Positions 54,362 through 62,623 of a stretch of 64,000 nt of DNA are shown here, one piece after another. Within the stretch, counting starts at the first letter, position 1, and each line of letters opens with the position of its first letter. Below the pieces are notes generated by a model, which was not told where the DNA came from, ran no database searches, and saw nothing but the letters and a program-made list of their open reading frames with translations. The DNA is from Mucilaginibacter gotjawali (GTDB lineage Bacteria; Bacteroidota; Bacteroidia; Sphingobacteriales; Sphingobacteriaceae). The position numbers were made by a program, and so were the translations under genes. The DNA lies in contig NZ_AP017313.1 of NCBI RefSeq assembly GCF_002355435.1, positions 5,952,001-6,016,000 of the forward strand, given 5' to 3'.

Positions 54362-55162
54362 TTAGTATTCTACGGCATACCTGTCTTTCACGGCTTGTCT
54401 TTTCTGATCAAGATTTTCAAGCTGACTAAGGTAAACGTATTTTCGCCGGGTGTTCCTCAGGGTAGCCTTGGCTATCTCCCAACCTTCCTTACCATCCAAA
54501 AACCCGAGATAACAGATGTAGTTTTTAATAAATCCGAATGCCGGCGAAATATATAGTTTAACCAGGTTTGCCTTTTTTCCGTTATTAAAATATTTTTTTG
54601 CGCTGAGTTTTGCATAAAACTTTCCCTTTATATCGTATTCAGCGGCATCCTTTACCGAATAGTGGTGTATATATCCAACCGTTTTTTTAATGGCGATGGT
54701 TTGCGGCATTACCAGCGTTTCGTGAACTACGGTTTCCGACCATTTAACCAGCGTGCGGTTAAACAGCCGGATATGATGATCGCGGCCCCAACTGCCATAC
54801 CTGATGGCTTTTTTTCCGAAATACGATCTGAACTTTATATCATAAACAGTGCAGGGGTCGCTGAAATTTAATTGGTGCAAAGAAATTGCCAGTTCCACAT
54901 CCGGCATTTCATCCGCGTCAATACTCAAAATCCAGTCGTATTTGGCAAGGGCAATCCCTTTATTTTTATTTGCACCATACCCGTCCCAGGTTTTTTTAAA
55001 TATCCTGCATCCATACGTGCCTGCTATTTCCGGCGTACCATCGATACTGTCATTATCAACCACCACAATATCGTCCGAGATCAGCCTGCATTTTTCAATA
55101 CACGCAGCTATCGTAGCAGCCTCATTTTTTGTAATTATTACGATTGAAACCGGAACCATCAA
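54362..55162 (-). CDS. Glycosyltransferase family 2 protein (WaaE/KdtX-like)
   Basis: 266 residues. Motifs: VSIVIITKNEAATIAACIEK, DIVVVDNDSIDGTPEIA, WILSIDADEMPD (DxD site) and RLFNRTLVKWSETVVHETL, characteristic of lipopolysaccharide core beta-glucosyltransferase-like GT2 enzymes. First gene of the leftward polysaccharide run, with a 256-base divergent region shared with the sigma factor gene. It may act on the lipid-linked primer or core. Confidence 0.9.
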   Translation of the reverse strand: MMVPVSIVIITKNEAATIAACIEKCRLISDDIVVVDNDSIDGTPEIAGTYGCRIFKKTWDGYGANKNKGIALAKYDWILSIDADEMPDVELAISLHQLNFSDPCTVYDIKFRSYFGKKAIRYGSWGRDHHIRLFNRTLVKWSETVVHETLVMPQTIAIKKTVGYIHHYSVKDAAEYDIKGKFYAKLSAKKYFNNGKKANLVKLYISPAFGFIKNYICYLGFLDGKEGWEIAKATLRNTRRKYVYLSQLENLDQKRQAVKDRYAVEY

Positions 55163-55418
55163 TTGCTCATTTTATGGGTTGTGATTAACCTGTGTTTATA
55201 CATATACCGCCCGGCTGTTCAAAATGGTTGCCTGGTGATTCAAATTTTTTGCTCACCCGCTGCAATATAGCGCCATGGATATTTTAGCAGACAAAATATA
55301 TAATTGACAATCAGTATATTACCAAAACCGGCTGATGTTCAGGCAACCTTTGGGCACTGGCAATCGTGATGTAGAAGGATAAGGAAATTTATTACAAAGC
55401 GAGTAGTTAAACAACTTA

Positions 55419-56063
55419 ATGAGCGAAGAAGAGCTACATAAACTTATCGGGGGCTGTATTAAACAGGATAGAAAATGTCAGAAAATGCTTTATAAAGCAT
55501 TTTACGGATTTTCTATGGGCATCTGCCTGCGTTATGCCGGAAACCGGGACGAGGCTGCTGAAGTAATGAACCAGGGCTTTTTTAAGGTGTTTACGCATAT
55601 GGAGAGCTACGATGTTTCCCGGCCATTTAAAGCCTGGCTCGGCAAGATCATGAGAAATGTTTCCATTGATTTTTACAGGTCGAATTTAAAAACGGCTTAT
55701 ACCGAGGACCTGGATATGGCGGAACATGTTACCGACGGAGAACTTGTTGACAGGAACCTGCATTATAACGACCTGTTAGCGATGGTTCAAAGGCTACCAC
55801 AGGCCTACCGTACAGTATTCAACCTGTTTGCTATCGACGGGTATTCGCACGAAGAGATCGGCGAGATGCTGAATATAAATGCCGGCACATCAAAATCAAA
55901 TTTGCATAAAGCCAGGCAAAAACTTAAACAAATGATATTGGAGGCCGATGTATCGGCCCAAAGTGCCAGATACAATAACGGCGTTGATTACAATACCTCG
56001 TATGTAGCTATTAATGCTGTAAACATGAATGGGGTATTTATAAATAAAGGTATTAGAGAATGA
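55419..56063 (+). CDS. ECF RNA polymerase sigma factor
   Basis: 214 residues. Region 2 (EVMNQGFFKVFTHMESYDVS, PFKAWLGKIMRNVSIDFYRS) binds core polymerase and the -10 element. Region 4 (LPQAYRTVFNLFAIDGYSHE, EIGEMLNINAGTSKSNLHKA) is the helix-turn-helix for -35. There is no region 3. The gene overlaps the next one by 4 bases (ATGA), so the anti-sigma-like protein is made with it. A 30-residue C-terminal tail follows region 4. The stimulus is unknown; the downstream genes suggest envelope or oxidative stress. Confidence 0.95.
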   Translation: MSEEELHKLIGGCIKQDRKCQKMLYKAFYGFSMGICLRYAGNRDEAAEVMNQGFFKVFTHMESYDVSRPFKAWLGKIMRNVSIDFYRSNLKTAYTEDLDMAEHVTDGELVDRNLHYNDLLAMVQRLPQAYRTVFNLFAIDGYSHEEIGEMLNINAGTSKSNLHKARQKLKQMILEADVSAQSARYNNGVDYNTSYVAINAVNMNGVFINKGIRE

Positions 56064-57298
56064 ACAAAGAGAACAATGAAGGGTTAGATGATCTTTTCAA
56101 AAAGAAGCTGGAGGATCCTGTTTACCAGGCCGGTTTCCGGGAGGAAGATTGGGGTGCCCTTGAAAAAATGCTGGAACGGCATAAAAAACCACGGGGTATT
56201 GTTTACTGGCTGCCTGTAGTAAGTGGCTTAGCCGCCTTATTGCTGGTGGTTTTTGGCTGGTGGTTTTTTAAGGGGGCAACTCATCAGCATAATTCGCAAA
56301 AAATGCATTTGACTGCTATAAATCATCCACAAAAAAATTCCGGTAAAAACGGCGGGCCTGCCCGGCAAACAGCAACCCATTCCATCAACACAACACCTGC
56401 GCCTGTTACCTATGCCGGCAATTTAAAACCTGGTAAAAACAGTGCAGGAAGTAAAATATTTTTAACATCTGCCGACGGCGCCCGCCGTACCGCCGGCCAG
56501 GGTATAACAGTTAATGACACATTGGTCAACCGGTCTGGCGAAATGCTGGTATCGAAAGCACCTGTGCCACAATTTGCAAACGAGCAGCTGGCTATACAAA
56601 CATTACCCGTAATTGATTTATCGAAAAGAAATTCTGCTAATGCTGCCATTACATCCCCTGATAAAAAAAGCATCAAAAAGATAAATACAAAACGCGCTTT
56701 TATACCGCAATACGCGCTTACTGTTTTGGCTGCGCCTGATATAAACGGAGTTGGCTCTTTTCAGCAAAGTAAAGTGGGCACCAATATTGGCTTGCAGTTT
56801 TCGGCTGAGGTAACAAAAAAATTAACCATAACTACGGGTGCAGTTTACTCAGTTAAACCCTATATCACCGGCTTTGACAACTACCATACCCTGTATCATT
56901 TCAAGGCCGACCCTATAAATGTTACGGCTGATTGCCGCATGCTTGATATACCTATTAACTTAGGCTACCAGGTATTTAACAAACGTCAAAATAGAATAAC
57001 CATCGGCACCGGTCTTTCGTCCTATATTATGGTGCACGAGAGTTATAAGTTTAATTATGCGAATACATATATAACCGGCCCGTCAAGTTATACAGTGCCC
57101 AATAGCAATAAATATTTTTTCGGAGTGCTTAATCTGAACGCCACCTACCAGCGCCAGCTGAACCAAAAAGTTGGATTGACGATACAGCCCTACGTAAAAC
57201 TTCCCCTTGCAAACATTGGGTATAGCCAGGTACGGCTGCAAACAACTGGAGTGGCCATCGGGCTTAGCTGGAACTTAAATTCGTCATCAACACCCTAG
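56060..57298 (+). CDS. Anti-sigma-like N-terminus joined to an outer-membrane-barrel-like domain
   Basis: 412 residues. The cytoplasmic N-terminus (about 45 residues, LDDLFKKKLEDPVYQAGFRE) resembles short anti-sigma domains of Bacteroidota. A single membrane helix lies at 48-70 (VVSGLAALLLVVFGWWFF). Then comes a low-complexity linker (75-215) and a barrel-like C-domain (FIPQYALTVLAAPDINGVGS, TIGTGLSSYIMVHES, LTIQPYVKLPLANIGYSQVR). The layout is familiar in the phylum but has no proven mechanism. Overlap with the sigma gene supports a regulatory pair in which the envelope domain senses the signal. No signal peptide is present. Confidence 0.75.
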   Translation: MNKENNEGLDDLFKKKLEDPVYQAGFREEDWGALEKMLERHKKPRGIVYWLPVVSGLAALLLVVFGWWFFKGATHQHNSQKMHLTAINHPQKNSGKNGGPARQTATHSINTTPAPVTYAGNLKPGKNSAGSKIFLTSADGARRTAGQGITVNDTLVNRSGEMLVSKAPVPQFANEQLAIQTLPVIDLSKRNSANAAITSPDKKSIKKINTKRAFIPQYALTVLAAPDINGVGSFQQSKVGTNIGLQFSAEVTKKLTITTGAVYSVKPYITGFDNYHTLYHFKADPINVTADCRMLDIPINLGYQVFNKRQNRITIGTGLSSYIMVHESYKFNYANTYITGPSSYTVPNSNKYFFGVLNLNATYQRQLNQKVGLTIQPYVKLPLANIGYSQVRLQTTGVAIGLSWNLNSSSTP

Positions 57299-57302
57299 AA
57301 AA

Positions 57303-57854
57303 ATGAAGTATATCAGTATTATTTTACTTGCCTGGATGACCTTCAACCGGGCAGGACAAGACCTTTATGTCTGCAAAAATGCCAGGATCAATTTATTTTC
57401 GAGCGCACCGATCGAAGATATCAAGGCAGTCAGCCAAACAGGAGCCTCGGTTTATAACCCAACTACCGGCCAATTGGGTTTCAGCGTTACCATCAGGTCC
57501 TTCCAGTTTGCAAAATCGCTTATGCAGGACCATTTCAACTCGGATTATATGGAAAGCGATAAATACCCGAAAGCAATATTTAACGGCACCGTTAAAGAGC
57601 CGGTTGATATTACAAAAGATGGCTCGTACCCGATTACCGCAGAAGGGAGCCTTAGCGTTCATGGCATATCACAAAAAAGGACCATCCCTGGGACACTGGT
57701 CGTCAAAAACGGTGTAATAAGCATGGAAGCCAGTTTTATGGTGAAATGTGCCGACCACCACATAGACATTCCAAGCATTGTATTTCACAATATAGCCGAA
57801 AGCATCAAAGTGGATGTTTCAGCCACCTATACAAAATATAACCCAACCAACTAA
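57303..57854 (+). CDS. YceI family protein
   Basis: 183 residues with a short signal sequence (IILLAWMTFNRAGQD). The YceI lipocalin-like barrel is visible: VCKNARINLFSSAP, GFSVTIRSFQFAKSLMQDHF, MESDKYPKAIFNG, ITAEGSLSVHGISQKRTIPG. It binds isoprenoid-like or other hydrophobic ligands in known relatives. It lies 4 bases after the sigma-linked barrel gene and 8 before the DUF5777 gene, so all four form one transcription unit. Confidence 0.87.
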   Translation: MKYISIILLAWMTFNRAGQDLYVCKNARINLFSSAPIEDIKAVSQTGASVYNPTTGQLGFSVTIRSFQFAKSLMQDHFNSDYMESDKYPKAIFNGTVKEPVDITKDGSYPITAEGSLSVHGISQKRTIPGTLVVKNGVISMEASFMVKCADHHIDIPSIVFHNIAESIKVDVSATYTKYNPTN

Positions 57855-57862
57855 ACAATAAA

Positions 57863-58792
57863 ATGAAAAAACACCTAATGTTAGCAGCCTTTCTTATAGT
57901 AAGTTCAGGCTTAATGGCACAAAACGCCGATAACTCAAAAACCAGCACCCCGGCCGATTCATTACTAAATTCAATGAGCAGCGATCAAAAGAATTTACCG
58001 GTTATTGGTTTCAGGTCAACAAGGCTCATCCTGTCCCAAACTACAGAAACCGTAAAAAAGAAAACGCTTAATTTTATGGTTATTCACCGTTTTGGTGATT
58101 TTGCCGGAAAAAACGGCGGCGGCCGGTTCTTTTACGGATTAGATGACGTAGCCGACGTTTATATCGGCTTTGAATACGGGATCACCGATAATTTAAATAT
58201 CCATTTCGGCAGAAGCACGCAGCCAACACTTGGCGGCCTGGTGGACCTGGAACTTAAATATGCCATGCTGCACCAGACAACAGATAACAGTGTACCGGTT
58301 TCATTAACTGTTTTGGGCCAGGCTGGCGTAAGGCCGTACAATACGTACAATAGTTTTGGCGACAGGCTCTCCTATTTCGGCCAGTTGATCATTGCCAAAC
58401 AGTTTGGCTCAAATTTTACCTTACAGGTTTCGCCGGGGTTTGTTCAGGATAATACTGCATACCCCTTAGTTGCCGGCAACCAGGAAGGATTTTTTTCGCT
58501 TGCCGCAGCAGCCCGCCTAAAGGTAACCAGGCATTTAAACCTGATTATTGATTATGCGCATCCGTTTTCCTCTTTCAGGACTGGCGCCAACGGATTTACC
58601 GACCCGCTGGGTTTTGGCTTTGAGATTGAAACCGGCGGGCACGTATTTACCCTTAATATTACCAATGCCCGTTCAGTATCAGAGATCAATTACCTGAGCA
58701 ACAACCAGGCGGATTTTGGAAAAGGGCAGTACCGTATCGGTTTTACGATCTCGAGGATATTTGATTTTAATCATAAGAGCAGCTATAAATAA
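57863..58792 (+). CDS. DUF5777 family beta-barrel protein
   Basis: 309 residues with a signal peptide (LIVSSGLMAQNAD). The family pattern is clear: NLPVIGFRSTRLILSQTTET, MVIHRFGDFAGKNGGGRFFY, DVADVYIGFEYGITDNLNIH, ending FRTGANGFTDPLGFGFEIETGGHVFTLNI-type strands and a final HKSSYK. Homologs occur near YceI and cytochrome genes in Bacteroidota; the barrel is presumed outer membrane. Last gene of the sigma-factor unit, followed by a terminator. Function unknown. Confidence 0.82.
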   Translation: MKKHLMLAAFLIVSSGLMAQNADNSKTSTPADSLLNSMSSDQKNLPVIGFRSTRLILSQTTETVKKKTLNFMVIHRFGDFAGKNGGGRFFYGLDDVADVYIGFEYGITDNLNIHFGRSTQPTLGGLVDLELKYAMLHQTTDNSVPVSLTVLGQAGVRPYNTYNSFGDRLSYFGQLIIAKQFGSNFTLQVSPGFVQDNTAYPLVAGNQEGFFSLAAAARLKVTRHLNLIIDYAHPFSSFRTGANGFTDPLGFGFEIETGGHVFTLNITNARSVSEINYLSNNQADFGKGQYRIGFTISRIFDFNHKSSYK

Positions 58793-58816
58793 AATTTTTA
58801 CAGCTTCAATAAACCT

Positions 58817-58849
58817 AAAAAGCCTGCCGGAAAACCCTGCAGGCTTTTT
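58817..58849 (+). terminator. Rho-independent terminator after the DUF5777 gene
   Basis: AAAAAGCCTGC (58817-58827) pairs with GCAGGCTTTTT (58839-58849) around an 11-base loop, followed by a G/T stretch. A matching A run on the left makes it bidirectional. Confidence 0.88.
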
Positions 58850-59080
58850 GGGTTACGCTAAAAATTTCTCTGATAAACATTTAAGCTGTCTAACCCGGAA
58901 CAAGCCAGTTCGAGCAGAAATATTATGATATACAGTGTTTTCCGACCAAATTCGGACATTATTCTTTCAAAATAATCGCTCTCCTATTTGACTTACCAGT
59001 CAACACCTTTGATCTCTCCTCCATTATTTTATGAATAAAATATATATTCTATGGATTTAGTAGTATTTAAATAAATTTAT

Positions 59081-59088
59081 TATATTTG
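59081..59088 (+). promoter_or_regulatory. Promoter -7 element of the SusCD operon leader
   Basis: TATATTTG matches TAnnTTTG. The predicted start near 59094 is only about 13 bases before the leader ATG at 59107 and about 385 bases before the susC ATG at 59478, so the mRNA has a long structured leader. No good -33 TTG is visible. Confidence 0.55.
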
Positions 59089-59106
59089 CTGCGCTAAATA
59101 AACGCC

Positions 59107-59205
59107 ATGACAGCTTTTTTTCATTTGTGCAATAAGTCGACAAACAACCGCATACTGCCTTTAGTGGGTATGATGTGTTGTGCTTCTATCTGTATGTGCT
59201 GTTGA
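59107..59205 (+). CDS. Cysteine-rich 32-residue leader peptide candidate upstream of SusCD
   Basis: ATG to TGA encodes 32 residues beginning MTAFFHLCNKSTNNR and ending MMCCASICMCC. Six cysteines, five of them in the last nine residues, are far above expectation. The frame starts about 13 bases from the predicted transcription start, exactly where an attenuator leader would lie. A ribosome slowed at the cysteine codons when cysteine-tRNA is scarce could control the downstream SusCD genes. Too short for a normal enzyme; no signal peptide. Role inferred from position and composition only. Confidence 0.5.
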   Translation: MTAFFHLCNKSTNNRILPLVGMMCCASICMCC

Positions 59206-59356
59206 TCAGGGCGAATTCTCTCCTTCTATCCTCCGCTTATTTTTGGTCAATTATCTAAAGGGATAAGTATGGATTCATCAATACACACTAAACACCTTTT
59301 TATAAATTATAAACAATCTGCAATGAACTAAAAACCAATATCATCTAAATAAAAAA

Positions 59357-59379
59357 ACCGGCAAGGAAGCCTCGCCGGT
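59357..59379 (+). other. Hairpin in the SusCD leader
   Basis: ACCGGC (59357-59362) pairs with GCCGGT (59374-59379), with an inner AGG/CCT pair, 178 bases into the leader after the peptide stop. On the plus strand no T run follows, so it is not a plain terminator. On the minus strand it is followed by seven T residues. It is one candidate partner for alternative folding. Confidence 0.4.
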
Positions 59380-59477
59380 CATTTCAACGATGCATCAGCT
59401 CAGTAACGGCAATCACTCACTGATCATCATAAATAGTTTTACTAACAATTAATCATTAACATAAAACCGTTAAATAT

Positions 59478-62400
59478 ATGGAAATATTTATCCATAACAG
59501 AAGGGTAACCATCGGGTTACTTCAGATACTGATTTTTTTAACTATCCCTTTCACCGTACTGGCGCAGGAAGACGCCAAACCCCTAATTAACTCGAGGCTG
59601 GAAGGGGTGGTTATAGATTCTGCTACAAAACAAACCATTCCCGGTGTGGCACTGCGCATTAAAGGGACTACCCACGGCGTATTAACAGATCAAAAAGGGA
59701 GGTTTTCGTTCATAACCGGCCAAAAATTCCCTTACACGCTTATTGTAAGCTTTATTGGCTACAAAATAAAAGAAGCCGTTGCCGATGGCAGCCCGATCAC
59801 CATACAGCTTTCTGAAAACGTAAGCCAGCTTAACGATGTAGTCATTGTTGGCTACGGCACCCAAAAGAAAAGCGATGTAACCGGCTCAATAGCGTCTGTA
59901 CCCAAAAACCTGATCGCCCAGCCGCAGGCGTCCTTTGATAATATCTTGCAGGGCGGGGTATCAGGCGTATCTGTTACACAAAACTCAGGACAGCCGGGTG
60001 GAACTGCTACGGTACGTATTCGCGGCGGTAACTCCATTTCATTTGGTAATGCCCCTTTATATGTTATTGATGGCTTTATTGTTTATAACAACAACGATTA
60101 CGCTAACGTAGGTTCCAACGGCGCCAGCGTAAATGCGCTTTCGACTATTGACCCCGGCGATATTGAGTCAATAGAGGTTTTAAAAGACGCATCGGCTACG
60201 GCCATTTATGGTTCCCATGGCGCAAACGGGGTTGTGATCATCACCACCAAAAAAGGTAAGAAAGGAACTAATAATGTGAATTTCAGTTCCTACTACGGTG
60301 TGCAGTCTGTATCCAAAACCCTCGATCTGCTCAATGCTTCCCAATGGGCCACCGTTGTAAACGAGGTAAATACCGCTGATGGCGCCGCGCGCACTTTTTC
60401 GGATGCTCAAATATCCGCCCTGGGGGCCGGCTCCAATTGGCAGGAAGCCGCACTCCGGAATGCGCCGATATTAAATGATGAATTATCTGTATCGGGTGGC
60501 GATGAACGGTCAAGGTACCTGATCTCCGGAAATTATTTCGACCAGAAAGGTACTGTGCTAAATACGGGATTTAAAAGGTATTCAGCGAGGGTTAACTACG
60601 AAAAAGAAATCTCCGAACGCTTCAAAGTAACAACAAACGTCTTCGGCAGCCAAAGTAAAGAAAGCAAACTTTATGGCAGCCCGTACAACAGCATTAACTT
60701 CAGCAATGCCTATGCCAATTTATTGTTTACATCGCCTGTCGCGCTTATCAAAAATCCCGACGGCAGTTATAATACTGCCAACCCCTACCTGGCGACGCCC
60801 ACAAATAGCCTGGAAGATATTACAGCTACTACCAATAACACCCTACTTACCAGGATATTGGGAAACGTTGCCGCGGAGTATAAACTACTTGACGGCCTTG
60901 TATTAAAAGTAACCGGTGGGGTCGACATCCTGAATACCACCCAGGATTATTATGCGCCTTCATCCACGGGTTCCCCGGCCGGAAGCTCCACGGGTTACGC
61001 GGCGAGTGGTTATGCTTCGGTTGGAGCCGGAAACGAGTTAAGCTGGCTGAATGAAAATACGCTTACTTATGACCATGCTTTTAACAATACCCACTTTTTA
61101 AACTTACTGGCCGGTTACACCATTCAAAACACACAGAATGCTACAGCTGTCGCCACTGCACAAAAGTTTCCGAATGATCTTTTAAAATTCAATAATCTTT
61201 CCTACGCCGGTGTAGCCAACCTGCCTTCATCAAGCAGTGCCTCATCTACGCTAGAATCCTACCTGGCAAGGGTTAATTATTCATATCAACACAAGTATAA
61301 TTTAACCGTGTCGGGGCGTGCTGATGGCTCTTCAAAATTAGGGGCAAATCATAAATGGGGCTTTTTCCCGTCTGCAGGGTTTTCATGGAATGCGGATAAA
61401 GAAGATTTCTTTAAACCTATCGCCGGAACGATCAATAATTTAAAGGTAAGACTGAGCGCAGGGCAAACCGGAAACTCAGAAGTGCCGCCGTATAGCTCAC
61501 TATCGGCATTAGCCCCTACTAATTATTATTTTAACAGTACCCTGGTAACCGGCATTGCACCCTCACAACTGGCAAACCCGGATTTAAAATGGGAAACGAC
61601 AACACAATACGACCTGGGTTTTGACCTTGGCCTTTTTAACAGTCGTGTTAACCTGGTTTTTGATGCCTATTATAAAAAGACAACCGACCTACTGCTTAGT
61701 GTACCCCTGCCACTATATACCGGTTATGCAAGCGAACTTGAAAACGTAGGCAGCGTGCAAAACAAGGGGATCGAAATTGCATTAAATACGGATAATATTA
61801 AAGCTGATGCTTTCAGCTGGAAAACAAGCATTGTTTTTGGTTTAAACCGGAACAAGGTTTTAAGCCTGGGGCCGGGTGTTAACAGCTATTTCCCATTAGC
61901 GCCTACCGGGCAGGTATCGCCGGTAATTGTACAGGTGGGCCTGCCGGTTAGTACATTTTGGGGCTACACTACAAACGGGCTTTTAACCGCTAAAGACCTG
62001 GCAAACGGAGCGCCACTTTTAGCCGGTGTGCCGCAGCAGGTGGGCGATACCAAATACGTTGACAATAACGGCGACGGCAAAATTACCACAAGCGACAAAC
62101 ACAGCCTTGGCAGCGCACAGCCCAGGTTTACCGGAAGCATAACCAACACTTTCACTTACCAGAATTTTGATCTTTCCGTATTCTTTAACGGTTCCTATGG
62201 TAATAAAATATTTAACCTTTTACAGCAAAGTTTAGAGCGGCCTACTTTAACCCAAAACGTTTCGGCAAGCTTGTTAAATAGCTGGAGCACAGCCAATCCA
62301 AACGGCACTGTTGCCAGGGTGACTGATTCGCCGGTGCCCCAGGTAACAGACAGGTATATACAGGATGGTTCATACCTGAAATTGAAAAATGCTTCCCTGG

Positions 62401-62612
62401 GATATACTTTCCCAATAGGGACGCTTTCGAAAATCCGGGCCAAAAAAGTAAGGATCTATGTTTCAGGAGAAAACCTGTTAACCATAACCAAATACAAGGG
62501 ACTTGACCCGGAAGCAAACTTTTATGATAACGATAACACCAAACAAGGAATTGACTACGGTACCTACCCCCCCGTACGGACCTTCCTGGCAGGCATTAAC
62601 GTAACCTTTTAA
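59478..62612 (+). CDS. SusC/RagA family TonB-linked outer-membrane protein
   Basis: 1044 residues. Signal peptide (FLTIPFTVLAQED), then a carboxypeptidase-regulatory-like domain (LEGVVIDSATKQTIPGVALR), the plug with NDVVIVGYGTQKKSDVTGSI, IRGGNSISFGNAPLYVIDG and IESIEVLKDASATAIYGSHG, and a 22-strand barrel ending LAGINVTF. Together with the SusD partner it imports a large nutrient across the outer membrane. SusC alone cannot identify the ligand; no glycoside hydrolase or sulfatase is visible nearby. The long 5' leader with the cysteine-rich peptide hints at a sulfur-containing nutrient. Confidence 0.97.
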   Translation: MEIFIHNRRVTIGLLQILIFLTIPFTVLAQEDAKPLINSRLEGVVIDSATKQTIPGVALRIKGTTHGVLTDQKGRFSFITGQKFPYTLIVSFIGYKIKEAVADGSPITIQLSENVSQLNDVVIVGYGTQKKSDVTGSIASVPKNLIAQPQASFDNILQGGVSGVSVTQNSGQPGGTATVRIRGGNSISFGNAPLYVIDGFIVYNNNDYANVGSNGASVNALSTIDPGDIESIEVLKDASATAIYGSHGANGVVIITTKKGKKGTNNVNFSSYYGVQSVSKTLDLLNASQWATVVNEVNTADGAARTFSDAQISALGAGSNWQEAALRNAPILNDELSVSGGDERSRYLISGNYFDQKGTVLNTGFKRYSARVNYEKEISERFKVTTNVFGSQSKESKLYGSPYNSINFSNAYANLLFTSPVALIKNPDGSYNTANPYLATPTNSLEDITATTNNTLLTRILGNVAAEYKLLDGLVLKVTGGVDILNTTQDYYAPSSTGSPAGSSTGYAASGYASVGAGNELSWLNENTLTYDHAFNNTHFLNLLAGYTIQNTQNATAVATAQKFPNDLLKFNNLSYAGVANLPSSSSASSTLESYLARVNYSYQHKYNLTVSGRADGSSKLGANHKWGFFPSAGFSWNADKEDFFKPIAGTINNLKVRLSAGQTGNSEVPPYSSLSALAPTNYYFNSTLVTGIAPSQLANPDLKWETTTQYDLGFDLGLFNSRVNLVFDAYYKKTTDLLLSVPLPLYTGYASELENVGSVQNKGIEIALNTDNIKADAFSWKTSIVFGLNRNKVLSLGPGVNSYFPLAPTGQVSPVIVQVGLPVSTFWGYTTNGLLTAKDLANGAPLLAGVPQQVGDTKYVDNNGDGKITTSDKHSLGSAQPRFTGSITNTFTYQNFDLSVFFNGSYGNKIFNLLQQSLERPTLTQNVSASLLNSWSTANPNGTVARVTDSPVPQVTDRYIQDGSYLKLKNASLGYTFPIGTLSKIRAKKVRIYVSGENLLTITKYKGLDPEANFYDNDNTKQGIDYGTYPPVRTFLAGINVTF

Positions 62613-62623
62613 TAAGATTAATA

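Noticed and set aside
59357-59379. Hairpin in the SusCD leader as a classical attenuator terminator
   Set aside because: No T run follows on the plus strand; the T run is on the minus side, so it is only listed as a hairpin.
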